Shown here: in pieces, positions 1 to 11,386 of the stretch
How the letters are laid out: each line of letters starts with the position of its first letter
How positions within the stretch are numbered: the stretch's first letter is position 1
NCBI GenBank assembly: GCA_032718475.1
Contig: JAUCBJ010008602.1
Coordinates: 35,976 to 99,975 of the forward strand
Length of the DNA: 64,000 nucleotides
Origin: Nemertoderma westbladi
Lineage: Eukaryota; Xenacoelomorpha; Nemertodermatida; Nemertodermatidae
Direction: 5' to 3'
The notes under the pieces: generated by a model
The model's input: the letters and a program-made list of their open reading frames with translations, nothing else
Told to the model about the DNA's origin: nothing
Databases searched by the model: none
Translations under genes and position numbers: made by a program

Positions 1-1619
1 TGCATATGCACCGCAGGCTGTGATAAAAAGTGCAACCTAATAGAAAATGGTACTCGTCCTCTACTAAATTACAATCGCACATATTGCAAATTCGCTGGTC
101 CCTAGCTATACCGTACCATCGTCCCGTTTCAATACTCAGCCCGTATGATGAGCATCTAAATTGCGCAAAAAGCCGGCGCAACGCTAAATGATTACTCAAT
201 ACGTAAATGTAAGCAGGTAAGTAGAGGGTTTGAATATTTCCTTTATATAAAATCTTCCTTTTGGGGACGATGCTACTTCTGATCTCCAAAATTGCACAAA
301 CTGATCAGTGATACGTTGCTTTACATTGAATAGAAAAGTATTACCGGTAACACTATTACCTACATCCTGATTTTGCCAAGCCCAACTAAATCCTAAATCA
401 TTTAGTATTCCTCTTAATTGCACAACCCAACATTTTGGCGTTAAATGACTACTACTACTATCTAGTACGTTATTCAAATCATTGCACAACATTAAATAAG
501 CCTGTTTCACCAACCTAGTATTTGGTAGATTAATAATTCTGGTCCAATACTTAACTATTCTGAATCGACGTTCGAAAATAAGTGGTAATTGACCTGTCTC
601 TCCATATACTGCAAAATTTGGAGTAGTTTTTTTTTAACACCCAGAAAATTTTTCAGAAACCGTAAGTGTACCCTTTCTACATCATCAGCTGTATCAAAAC
701 CCCAAATTTCAGCACCGTACATTAAAATAGGTTTCACTAAAGTGTTGAATAAATTTATAGCACAATCGAAAGTAGCATGGGGAAATCGTACAAAGTACAA
801 TGTTACTTTGAGCAATATAAAATTTTCCAGATACCGTGAAGATAATACCTAAATATGTGTAGTGATTAATTTTTGGCATCACTTTGTTATTGTAGTAAAA
901 TTGCACCGCCGATGGACGACCTTTGTGACCAAAAACAACAACATTAGATTTATCTAAGTTTACTTCCAAGCACCAATATTTACAATAAAATTCTAGAATT
1001 ATTAGGGATTGCTGTAAAGCTGACTCAGTCTCTACCAATATAACGATGTCGTCAGCAAATAGCAATAAGAATAATTTCATCGTACCAAATTCATCTATAC
1101 CTTCAATGCCACCTTGTCTTAATTCGTTTTCCAAATCATTAATAAAAATACTGAACAAAAAGGGTGATAAGCTCTCACCTTGTCTTACTCCTATAGATAC
1201 GAAAAATGTTTCTGACAATTTACCATCTACTTTTACACATGACTTTACACTACTATACATATTCTTAATAACATTTAGCATTTTGCCACCCGCACCTAAA
1301 TTGATTAATTTCAACCATAAAGCTGCACGACTAACTGAATCGAATGCCTTTTTCAGGTCAATAAAAGCACAATATAATTTTTTCTTACGAGTTAACAAAA
1401 AGTGATCAATAAGCGCACGTAAAACAAACATTTGGTCAACTGTAGAAAACCCTGCTCGAAAACCACCCTGGGCTTCAACTACAATACCATAACAATCTGC
1501 CCACCATTGTAAACGACTATTAATAACGGATGTGAATAATTTACCCAAAATTGACAACAGAGTTATTCCCCTATAGTTACCGGGATCCGACTTTTCCCCT
1601 TTTTAAACAATGGACATAT
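1..1619 (-). pseudogene. LINE reverse transcriptase, C-terminal part (broken by BEL copy A)
   Basis: The minus strand encodes the second half of a non-LTR retrotransposon polyprotein. The largest open frame (709-1557) has the RT palm: a DLKKAFDSV motif, the GVRQGE turn, and the catalytic FADDIVIL motif. It continues with the thumb, a YGAEIWG segment (555-815, another frame), a C-terminal domain (196-513), and a terminal zinc-finger pattern CxxC...H...C in the first ~195 bases. At least three frameshifts are visible, near 1590, near 800 and near 200, so the copy is dead. The upstream half of the same protein lies at 7414-8205 beyond the inserted LTR element, and the two halves join in register if one 5-bp target copy is removed. 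The clade was not resolved; it is a LINE of the APE/RT type by architecture. Confidence 0.85.
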
Positions 1620-1624
1620 AATAC
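1620..1624. repeat. Target site duplication of BEL copy A, left
   Basis: AATAC directly precedes the left LTR terminus (TGTTCGCGC in plus orientation) and is repeated exactly at 7409-7413. Five bases is the usual BEL/Pao duplication length. Confidence 0.9.
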
Positions 1625-2809
1625 TGTTCGCGCTTTTAAGACCTTTGGCAGTTTAACCTGCCAAATCTATATGTCTTCTAGGTTATAAATCGACTTTAGC
1701 CTATGACAAGTATTTGACACAAATAAATCCAACATTAGCCGAAGCCAGTCTATGCGCGACCATTCACCCGCTGGATATACCCGGGAGACTGGATTCGGAT
1801 GCTTTAATTTGATTGCGGTGCAGGCCTACCGTACTATTCGATTGATCGTTAATATAATTCCTGACAAATATCATTCACTTTCGGGAAATATTAGCAGTTC
1901 CTTTAGGACGTGGCGCTCTATCTATATAAACAGAGCTATGGCTTACACTAAACACAACGGAATGGATTATAAGTTACACATAAGGCGCATTCTTTAGGAG
2001 ATGCTTTGTTACGCGGACAAGCACATACAGACTATTGCACACCGCTGCACACTGAATTGCCGATAGTCACTGATTTTAATCATATATAAAGAGAATAGCA
2101 ACCGACATTTGTAGGGCCTATAAAATAGCATTCAATTCACTACAAACCACGATAATATAAGTCGCAATTGCTATATGTAACCGGTCTCTCTAACCTTAGT
2201 GTATCAAGAAGATCGGGGTTTCTGATCGTTTATCGTTATTCTCCAAATAACAATATGTAAACAACTGATACAATTAATAACAAACAGTAAATAGCAGTAA
2301 ATAATGTGCAATACAGCAGTAGGTACCGTACCGTACCGTACCGTACCGGTCCACTGCGTGCCACTGCGGTAACAGTTATGTGTTCTTATAATTAAAGTCG
2401 TTCTAATGTTGGAATAAAACATAATAATTCCATAGCCGATGTTCATGGCATCAGGAAAACCAACACACTGAACCCTGTGAGCTGTTGCAGGTAGCTTTCA
2501 ACACAAAGAGGAAAAGCTCTCATTGGCAGAGCTCCATATTCCACAGATTCCACGAATGTCTAAATGCCGAACTATTCGGGTTTTTGCAGCCCTTAGCCAA
2601 CACACAGGATGAATCACTCTGCTTGGTTGACCTTGCTCTGGTTGGTTGATCGAACAGAACAAAGAGGCCATACGTACAGCAAATCAGCCAATCAGCCGGT
2701 AGCTTGCATCATTTGAGTTAGGGAGTTTTTCTTTAGAGTATTTGAGCGCATTGAGGGAAACTGGATTGCGAAGCAAAAGGGCCAGTTATATCCCACAAAA
2801 GCTTTTACA
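1625..2809 (-). repeat. 3' LTR of BEL copy A
   Basis: A 1185-bp LTR in minus orientation, beginning TGTAAAAGCTTTTG (plus complement ends at 2809) and ending GCGCGAACA at 1625. A TATA-like CTTTATATATG is present (plus complement near 2084-2094). A short (GTACC)n run lies at about 2322-2350. The U3 outer part differs from the LTRs of copies B and C: after the first ~17 bases it lacks the repeated GCGGACATAACAAGC motif. Confidence 0.88.
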
Positions 2810-2887
2810 CCGCTCCCAGAAAATGGGATTTAATTCTATAAAATATAAAAAATCACAGTTTCTAAAATATAAAAATACTCTAAACAG

Positions 2888-4120
2888 TTAGTCTGTCTTG
2901 CGTGGACGGCGTTTACGCAGTTTTTTAAAGCTAGCAAGAGTCCTTTTCTCTTTGGGGGGAGCCACTTTACTAGGAGGGCCATAACTCCTGGGTGAAGGGT
3001 GCAATATGATTGCATCAGAAGGTGTAGGATTATGGTTGGGGTATCCACCGTTTCGATGGTAAGGGTTAAACGGCGATATTAAATGTCCGCGTCCCAATCC
3101 GGCTAGGTAGGATGGGCTAATATCTAGGAAGCCCACAACCGGGGTGCCACCGACTAATTGTTCAGGTAACACTAGATCTTTGAACAGTGAGTACAGCTTG
3201 GGAGGATCTGTCATACTAATAGGATCAAGAGTCTGAGGTCTCACTAGGGAATGAGGAGGTCTGATTGAGTATTCCGAAACTCTGATCATAGGTTTATTTA
3301 AGGATCGTCTGAGTCGAACGAGCGTAGGTGATACATCGAACAAGTTTCGCTCGAAACTCCCGTAAATATAGCGAGTAAAACCGTGTTTAGTGCAACGTCT
3401 CCGCGGATGTTTAGGTCTTTCCGTTTGTTGGTTGGGTCTAGGGCATTCATCGCAATAATACCAAAGACGCACGTCTTGTAGGGGAAACGCGAGTGATCTT
3501 TCTCCAGCTTACAATATTCCTCCATCTGTTCGAAGCTATCCGGTACAACAGGTAGCGGTCGATCGGCGGTAAGATACATCATAGTGGAATAGAGCCGTTT
3601 GAGTTCTACCATGCGGTCATGATATATACCTTGAGGATATCGAGTTTCTAGATTCTGTTGACTGGTAATATCGAGATATGTTTCTCTCAAGAATTCCAGA
3701 TATTTTGGTGAAGTCGCTGCGTTTATCTGGCTCTTCAACATCTTCACTTTCGAGTCGGTTTCGAATAGAATTTTCGTGTTCGAATCTCAGTTTATCGTTC
3801 CGCTTCCGCTGGGTATGATATTTAAATAAAACCATTTCCCTTTCGGTGTCTATATCGTTCGTATCGTGTAGGTCGATAGGATGACCAGTAGTTAAGAAGT
3901 CCATATACGTACCATTACGATGCGTATAGCGAGCGGTGAATTTTCTATAGTCCAATTCACGCGTAAGTTGTTCCTGGGACATTGGCGGTTCGATATAACG
4001 ACCATCGTCCTCCATAGTAGTTGGACCAGCGTCGCCGCGTATCAAGCTATCAACAAATGCTTGTAAAGGTAGAGTATATCGCTCCCTGATACCAAGATCA
4101 TCTTCTATCAACTCAATCAT
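2888..4120 (-). pseudogene. BEL copy A downstream accessory ORF (non-envelope), frameshifted
   Basis: An extra gene lies between pol and the 3' LTR. It is spread over three frames: 3617-4120 (acidic N-terminal part), 3298-3747 (middle) and 2888-3472 (C-terminal part, ending in a strongly basic tail KKLRKRRPRKTD). No signal peptide, transmembrane segment or other envelope hallmark is visible, and I do not recognise the family. Copy A alone keeps about 85 codons in the middle part (around 3510-3690) that copies B and C have lost. The switch from the second to the third frame is in the -1 direction and occurs in the same place in the other copies. Relative to copy B, A lacks a segment before the basic tail. 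Its conservation in three copies supports a real protein; its function is unknown. Confidence 0.7.
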
Positions 4121-5769
4121 ATCTGCTATATAAGTTTATCCATATTATAATGAGTTTATATTTAGGCGAGCGGGCGTCGCTGCCTACCCCTCTCTGCCCC
4201 CGGACAGTGCGAGATCCTCAGCGCTGGTGTACTTTCGCCGATGTGCCTATCGCCAACGTTGTAGCTGCACAACGACTACAACAACCAGCACGAGTCACTC
4301 CATCGTCCGTCCCAAAGGCTGAGATATACTTCAGGTTCTTACTGTAGAGTTAGGGCTACTTTCACAATTGCAACTCGCTACTGTAAACACACCTTAGTAG
4401 TAACATTCATCTACAAACGCACAAATTCCACGTAACTGTCACAAATGGTACACATTCTATCACACATTCGGGTCATTTGTCCGTTAGTCAAGTGCTTTCC
4501 AGAATGTCACGTTGTTATTATGTATCCTTGGATACTAGCAGTGCGCTATTTATTCCCTATGCTATTCAATGGGGCAAGCTTTCTATTGTTCTTTTAACTC
4601 ACTTCTAATTCTAGCGTGGTTGTTGCCATGGTGACATTATGGAAAGCTAGCGGTAGAATTAGGGTAATTCCCATGCATACAGATCTGGGATGCTATTTAA
4701 TAGTAATTCTTTAATGGTCAATATCCCCTTTATACATGATTTTATGAATTTTATCGGCTATTGACTATATATTGGAGATTCTCGCACACTAATACACTTA
4801 ATAGAGTGAATCTCCGCTCCCATGATCTATTAATTAAAGGAATTTTGGGAATGTTATAAATTGTATAAAAATGACAATTTATTAAATTCATTAAAATATA
4901 TGAATTTAAATTTATTCCCGTAAATTTTATTATTTAATGTTAAATAGACACAATTTTATTCCAGAACGTGTCTGGGGACTGGGATCCTTGATTCTAGGAA
5001 TTTTGTCTTTTTAAGAGTATCGGTAAGTGCTACGATATCTTAATCGACTAGAATTTTAAAGGATTCAAAATTCGATAGATTTTGTAAATATTAATAATTA
5101 ATATTTAGGATGGGCACCAGTTTATTCCAGAACTTGTCTGGGGACGTTAACCACTGATTCTAGAATTTTGTCTTTCAAGTATATCGGTGGGTGCCGCGAT
5201 ATCTTAATCGACTAGAATTACAGATGGTCAAAGGGTTTAACAGATTTATTTGCGTTGTACGCTACTGTTAAAGGGACATCACGCTACTATATGTATTATT
5301 TAATATACGGTATGAGAGCAATATCGCACGAAGCAATGTCAGTGAGAAGAGGCAAGTCGTTTCCAAGGTCTACCCAGAGCTTGGTTTAGCCGAGACACGA
5401 GGATCTGAATTTTGCATTCCTAATACTGTGCTTACCAATAATACTTAAATATAGTAGGAGCTTTATTGTACTTTAATAAGTACGGACATTTCATCTTACT
5501 GTAGTTACGTATTTGTAATGTAATACGGACAGTAAGGAAGGAGAAAAAGAATTATTTCTCGCCATCGCACTAAATATATAATATATAAGTAATTAAGTAA
5601 TAAACGCTAATATACATTGCACTAATCTACTAAATAATCGCTAAAATAACATTCTACTAAATAAAATTAAAGAAAACGATTATAATAAAATTACATAATA
5701 ATACATACATAATATAAAATAATAAAATAAATATAAAATAATATAGTCACACACCCACTCCGTATGTTG
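4121..5769 (-). other. BEL copy A post-pol non-coding segment
   Basis: No coding frame is convincing here; the plus-strand ORF at 4150-4347 is a shadow. The segment contains a GC-rich block (about 4165-4340) immediately 5' of the accessory ORF, an 8-bp hairpin GGAGATTC/GAATCTCC (about 4774-4824), and two diverged copies of a module with ATTCTAG, an AGATATCG core and a CCAGAC-loop-tCTGGAATAAA hairpin (about 4950-5065 and 5115-5225). The same arrangement recurs in copies B and C. Confidence 0.6.
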
Positions 5770-6474
5770 TTACGTTATGGAGTCCCTAGATATTTGTTGG
5801 ATTAGGGAGGTGGTCGTGGGAAGAGTATCTTGCCTTCCATAGTTTCCGGACAGTTTTCGGTCTCTTTCCAGTAAACATAATCGACCAGCTGGGCGATTGA
5901 GTGGTTGTATTACTTTCTCCGCTCCCTTGGCCTGTCTAATCTTCGCCGGGGTAAGGTGAGGAGGCCATTCATCTTCTTTACTTAGGAAGTCGGGTCCACC
6001 TAACCAGTCTGGAGTATCTGTCAGTTCTTGAGGAGTTGCTCCTCTGGAGGCGATGTCGGCTAGATTAATCGTCTCGGGGCAATGTCTCCATTGATCTACA
6101 TTGGAGTTGATGTCGTCATTATCTGAGGAGTATGGTCTTCCGTCAGTTGGATCGTTTAACTCACTGCTCTCATCTTCCCATTCTCTTACTTGATATACCT
6201 GATCTTTCGGTAATCTTTCCATGAGAGTTCTACGGGAAGGGCCAGTAAAGTACCAACCCACTCTAGTTCTTCCCGCATAAGCTTGTAGTGGTTGCGGTTG
6301 AGCAGGCCGTTTCTCCAATGTCTCGAGCGCTTCATGCGCATTTTGACCGATGAGTATTTGGACTCCAGGGTAATCGGTGTTGAATCTAGGTATTTCAAGC
6401 TGCTGGGTGAAATCGTCCTCATCCCAGTTATAAGGTTCCACTTGGCTGGTAGCGAAGTTCTTTATCGCTACCAT
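5770..6474 (-). pseudogene. BEL copy A gag-pol remnant (protease flank fused to pol tails)
   Basis: The 234-codon frame matches copy C from just after the protease, beginning MVAIKNFATSQ. It then jumps at the shared DNDDI/NSNVDQWRHC junction to the segment after RNase H (ADIASRGATPQEL, DTPDWLGGPDFL). It jumps a second time from GAEKV to the LNRPAGRLCLLERD tail that ends the integrase protein in copy C. RT, RNase H and the whole integrase core are therefore absent. The first methionine is internal to the polyprotein and is not a natural start; the frame runs into the truncated LTR at 6494. The first junction is identical to copy B, while the second is unique to A. Confidence 0.85.
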
Positions 6475-6494
6475 TTTTACTGACCTTATGCTGT

Positions 6495-7408
6495 AGTTCC
6501 TTTAGGATGTGGCGCTCTATCTATATAAACAGAGCTATGGCTTACACTAAACACAACGGAATGGATTATAAGTTACACATAAGGCGCATTCTTTAGGAGA
6601 TGCTTTGTTACGCGGACAAGCACATACAGACTATTGCACACCGCTGCACACTGAATTGCCGATAGTCACTGATTTTAATCATATATAAAGAGAATAGCAA
6701 CCGACATTTGTAGGGCCTATAAAATAGCATTCAATTCACTACAAACCACGATAATATAAGTCGCAATTGCTATATGTAACCGGTCTCTCTAACCTTAGTG
6801 TATCAAGAAGATCGGGGTTTCTGATCGTTTATCGTTATTCTCCAAATAACAATATGTAAACAACTGATACAATTAATAACAAACAGTAAATAGCAGTAAA
6901 TAATGTGCAATACAGCAGTAGGTACCGTACCGTACCGTACCGTACCGGTCCACTGCGTGCCGCTGCGGTAACAGTTATGTGTTCTTATAATTAAAGTCGT
7001 TCTAATGTTGGAATAAAACAGAATAATTCCATAGCCGATGTTCATGGCATCAGGAAAACCAACACACTGAACCCTGTGAGCTGTTGCAGGTAGCTTTCAA
7101 CACAAAGAGGAAAAGCTCTCATTGGCAGAGCTCCATATTCCACAGATTCCACGAATGTCTAAATGCCGAACTATTCGAGTTTTTGCAGCCCTTAGCCAAC
7201 ACACAGGATGAATCACTCTGCTTGGTTGACCTTGCTCTGGTTGGTTGATCGAACAGAACAAAGAGGCCATACGTACAGCAAATCAGCCAATCAGCCGGTA
7301 GCTTGCATCATTTGAGTTAGGGAGTTTTTCTTTAGAGTATTTGAGCGCATTGAGGGAAACTGGATTGCGAAGCAAAAGGGCCAGTTATATCCCACAAAAG
7401 CTTTTACA
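6495..7408 (-). repeat. 5' LTR of BEL copy A, inner end deleted
   Basis: 914 bp match positions 1896-2809 of the other LTR with the same length and about four visible substitutions. The last ~271 bp (U5 side) are missing and the sequence passes directly into protease-flank coding sequence at 6494. The outer terminus TGTAAAAGC is intact at 7408. Confidence 0.88.
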
Positions 7409-7413
7409 AATAC
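7409..7413. repeat. Target site duplication of BEL copy A, right
   Basis: AATAC, an exact match to 1620-1624. Confidence 0.9.
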
Positions 7414-8205
7414 CAATTGTCCAATCTCGTGGAAAATTGCCCGAATCCAAAATAGCACTAAATAATAATGTTAACACCGGTACTAACTGATCCCGACCTT
7501 CAATAATAAATTCACTTATAATATTGTCTACACCTGGAGATTTACCGTGCTTTAACTTATTAATAGCGTTATTTACTTCTACTTCATCAAATGGCATACT
7601 CAAATCATTCTCAAAACAATTTCTACTTTCAATTATAATATTAACATTTCTATCAACGTAACTACTACAATTCCTTCCCATATCCTGAAAATTTGAATTG
7701 TTTGAACTAAGTCGCTCGAAATATTGTTTAAACTGGTTAATAGATGGTTCATTTGCCCTTCTCGGAATAGCAACCCGGCAAATAGATTTCAATTTTTTCC
7801 AAAACTTTTTCGGGTCTGACACACGTGCCAGGTTCAGGCGCTGCGCTTCATTTCTCGAATATTCAAATCGGGTTTTACGCAGGGTTGCTTTATATTGAGC
7901 ACGCCTCCTTTGAAGTAAGGAATACGCTTCAGGTGCTCCAGAACTTTTCCAATTAGACAACGCACTATTAAAAGCCAACTTTGCATCCCTACATTCTAAA
8001 TTAAACCAAATTGCACCATTACAAAAGGATTAACATTACCTTGTTCGTTATCAGTTCGATGTAATGATAAAATTTCTGCCTGACGATCGAATATATCCGA
8101 AAGGTTCCCCACCGCAGCGTCTAAATTTTGCAGTGGAAAATTAACATCGGAGATAATTAGGTCACCAATATTCTGCAGCTCGTTTATCATATTTGCAATT
8201 TTCAT
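7414..8205 (-). pseudogene. LINE reverse transcriptase, N-terminal part
   Basis: This is the upstream half of the LINE whose other half is at 1-1619. The frame 7385-7978 has the linker before the fingers (RFEYSRNEAQRLN, DPKKFWKKLKSI) and the first RT block, NAINKLKHGKSPGVDNI, with the next block ending at DWTIGI where BEL copy A enters. A shorter frame (7996-8205) precedes it and may belong to the region between endonuclease and RT. The endonuclease itself is not visible. A frame break at about 7980-7995 shows decay in addition to the insertion. Confidence 0.8.
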
Positions 8206-8830
8206 ATTCGCATTAAATTGCTGTTTAACTCTATCATTCCAAAAATAACGGATTCAATTCCGCCTCACCAACCCCCATAAAGTGGGAAAGAGCGCCTTTA
8301 AGCAATATTGGGGAGTACGAGGTTGATTGCCAATCAACCTCGTATCACCCCCAATAAACGGGGACGACAAACCCCAAAGGGCCTCACACAATAGAGGTTA
8401 GAGGTCAAGCTACCTCAAGGAGAGAGAGTAACAGCAGCGGGGGGGGGGGGGGGGGGAACACCCCCGCAGAGCTGAAGGCGTGAAGTAGGTTATCAACCAA
8501 TGGAGCGGGGGCAGGAGAGGCATCAGCTAGGTAATAGGGCCAACGTAGCGTATATTTCCGGGTGGTGTTTATCATATTATCCAGTTATCTCAGTACAGTT
8601 AGGGCAGAACGGTGACTTTTATTACCGTCCGCTGCCGCCACCATCATCAACTGTTCTACCGGTATATTCATTCACTTAACATTCAATTAACTGTGTCTAC
8701 ACTTTATTCCATTATTATATCATTATATTTATACAACAACATCAGAACTCTCAATCCAACAAACTCTTTTCACACACGGCGGGGACGCGTAAATAAAACA
8801 ACCTGTCGGGATTCTCGGATCCCGTCACAA
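8206..8830. other. Non-coding: hairpin and G18 tract
   Basis: No gene is supported. A near-perfect inverted repeat (TACGAGGTTGATTG and its complement, one-base spacer) sits at 8317-8345 and is extended by TATTGGGG/CCCCCAATA arms to 8307-8357. A run of 18 G lies at 8439-8456. Confidence 0.6.
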
Positions 8831-9490
8831 GATTACTAGTTCGAGTTATTCTAAAATATACTACAGACTTGCACATTAGATTACTAGTTCGAGTTATACT
8901 AAAATATGCTACAGACTTGCACATTAGGCATTACTAGTTCGAGTTATACTAAAATATACGACAGACTTGCACATTAGATTACTAGTTCGAGTTATACTAA
9001 AATATACTACAGACTTGCACATTAGGCATTACTAGTTTGAGTTATACTAAAATATACGACAGACTTGCACAATATACATTACTAGTTCGAGTTATACTAA
9101 AATAGACTACAGACTTGCACAGTAGACATTACTAGTTCGAGTTATACTAAAATATACTACAAACTTGCACATGAGATTAATAGTTCGAGTTTTTCTAAAA
9201 TACACTATAGACTTGCAAAGTAGACATTACTAGTTCGAGTTATACTAAAATATACTACAAACTTGCACATGAGATTAATAGTTCGAGTTTTTCTAAAATA
9301 CACTATAGACTTGCAAAGTAGACATTAGTAGTTCGAGTTATACTAAAATATACGACAGACTTGCACAATAGACATTACTAGTTCGAGTTATACTAAAATA
9401 TACAACAGACTGCACATTAGACATTACGAGTTCGAGTTATACTAAAACATACTACAGACTTGCAAATTAGATTGCTAGTTCAAGCTCATG
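8831..9490. repeat. Tandem repeat, ~48-50 bp unit, about 13 copies
   Basis: The unit contains ATTACTAGTTCGAGTTATAC followed by TAAAATATACTACAGACTTGCAC. Successive copies begin at 8832, 8880, 8930 and 8978 and continue to about 9490 with small indels. A further ~1.4 copies lie in inverted orientation at 10921-10987. Confidence 0.9.
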
Positions 9491-10920
9491 ATATTACAAG
9501 TTAGGAGCCCGCTCGACAGCGGGATACTTACTGTAAAAATCTGCAGGATACTTACTGTAAAAATCTCAGGATATATAACACTGACTGACTGACTGACTGA
9601 TAATTATCTAGGTTCAGGCACTTCCTGCCTGGCGATTTTGATGAAATTTTGCAAGTGCATTGCTTTGGTGGTTCATAATCGCGTTACAAAATATCAGATC
9701 AATTCTATGTGTGGTATTCGATATATTTATTTTTTTGACATTATTTTGTCGCAAAATTAAAAGCAATGGTAAAATAATAACTCCTGCCTGAGCTGCAGCA
9801 GCTAGCTGTGGAGTAGGAACGGTGGAGTGCAGGGCTGTCTGAGATAGAATTCCAACCAGGCGGAATTTCTTGACTTTGACTACACACCTCCTGCCTGCCT
9901 TTGCCTTGTAGGAGCAGCGCTGCTGGATGAGTCTACACTTCCTTATCAGCTCTCAGGTATAGACAGAAAATAGTTGAGTTGTCAATAAACATAATAAAAT
10001 ATACAACTGCAGTAGGATTATATTATTATTCCACGAATCCTTGGGCTGATTATTTTGTATAGGATATATGTAGAAAGTTCTTAGAAATAATATTCTTATT
10101 TTTATTATTACATAGAATTAGCATCATTTTTTAGCTGAAGCATTAATAGTGCAAATTAATTTAATTATATTTTAATACCATTACTACATTGGCATAAGAT
10201 AAGTTTTAACATTTCTTACAAATATTATAAAACTCAATAGTGGTGCGAGCATAAAAATCAAATCACGAAAATTTAAAAGAACCGGGTGTGTTGTCATAAT
10301 ATCTATCTCCATAGGTTATTCTGCTTGACCGGGTCTTGGTGCGGCTTTGCTTTTGGGACGGGTTGCTGATTGAAAGGGGGGTTGAAGGGGGGAACTGTCC
10401 CCCCTTTTCACTTTGACTGATTTGCGGTGTTGTTAAATTTCTTGGATATAGTTGTTGTGATGGTAAAATTTAATTTCTTTCTATTGTTAGTTTTGTTCTG
10501 TAATGCAGCATTGGTTGATTGCCTTAGCAGCCGGTGTTGAAATATTCGTATGGAAATGGAGTCTGCATTTATAATATAGGGTGGTTCTAGGGTGGGTTAA
10601 GGGTCATCACTCGCTCGGTGTCCTGGTTGTGCATCATAGGCATTTTTTCATAAATATTCGGTAATCGTATATCTTGTAAACGTGCTTGATAATGAAATTA
10701 TTTGCTTCATATTATATTTTTGTTAGTGGTAGCAAAGTTAAAGTTTTTAATATGTGGGACGATCCACAAAGTCAGCTAGCCTCACGCCTTACAGTTTAGA
10801 CAATTGTTTAGTTTAGGCCTACTTACTAGGCCTACAGCTGACTGACATAGTTTATTTGTAATAGTCTTGGCTAGGATTCTTCCCCCGGGCTCCGTCCAGC
10901 CAGCTTGCTGGCTTTCTAGT
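9491..10920. other. Non-coding core between inverted 49-bp repeats
   Basis: I see no gene. The stretch has a (CTGA)n run near 9580-9600, a hairpin-forming GAAAGGGGGG...CCCCCCTTTTC at about 10372-10409, and AT-rich DNA. Because the 49-bp repeat flanks it in opposite orientations (8831-9490 and 10921-10987), it may be the body of a non-autonomous element. Confidence 0.35.
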
Positions 10921-10987
10921 AATCTCATGTGCAAGTCTGTTGTATATTTTAGTATAAATCGAACTAGTAATCTAATGTGCAAGTTTG
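10921..10987 (-). repeat. Inverted partial copies of the 49-bp repeat
   Basis: The reverse complement reads ACTTGCACATTAGATTACTA followed by GTTCGATTTATAC, the same unit as 8831-9490. Confidence 0.85.
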
Positions 10988-11386
10988 TCTTAAATTATAT
11001 TTAAATTTGTTTCGTCTGTCGGTACCGGTAATGTTTGTATATACTTTATATGAGATTTACTTTCGTTGTTCCTATTTTGTCTGAGTATTGTATTATAATC
11101 AATACGATTTCTCATCTTATTGGATAAATTAACTTGAATTTCCCCCTGTTAACAATAGCCAACACAGTAATTTTACAGTATTTAATGTAAATTTATTGTA
11201 ATCAAATATATAATTAACATCTGTGTTTATAATAGGTTAGTTGGTCATTATGAAAAAAAAATATATGTTTACGGTGGCTGAAGGCGGCCAAAATATAATT
11301 CAATAATTTGATAATAATATTTACTGACAGTGTTGTCACCGGTTATTAACTGTTATCCGATGTTAACCGGTTATTGTCACCAGTTA
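10988..11386. other. Non-coding AT-rich stretch
   Basis: No gene or recognisable element is visible. The end (about 11338-11385) has degenerate GGTTATTAACTGTTATC-type words that look like an eroded edge of the adjacent 31-bp satellite. Confidence 0.4.

Larger units (their letters stand above)
1625..7408 (-). mobile_element. BEL/Pao LTR retrotransposon copy A, internally deleted
   Basis: A 5784-bp element lies in minus orientation and is bounded by AATAC duplications. In element orientation it has a 5' LTR truncated at its inner end (6495-7408), a protease-to-tail gag-pol remnant (5770-6474), a long non-coding segment (4121-5769), a downstream accessory reading frame (2888-4120), a purine tract CTGGGAGCGG, and a full 3' LTR (1625-2809). 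Gag, the leader, RT, RNase H and integrase are missing. The 914 bp shared by the two LTRs show only about four differences by eye, so insertion was recent. The deletion joining the LTR to the protease region must post-date integration, because reverse transcription would have regenerated two full LTRs. Confidence 0.9.

Noticed and set aside
2204-2446. 80-codon ORF repeated at 6803-7045
   Set aside because: It is duplicated only because both lie in the LTRs of BEL copy A; there is no coding signal.
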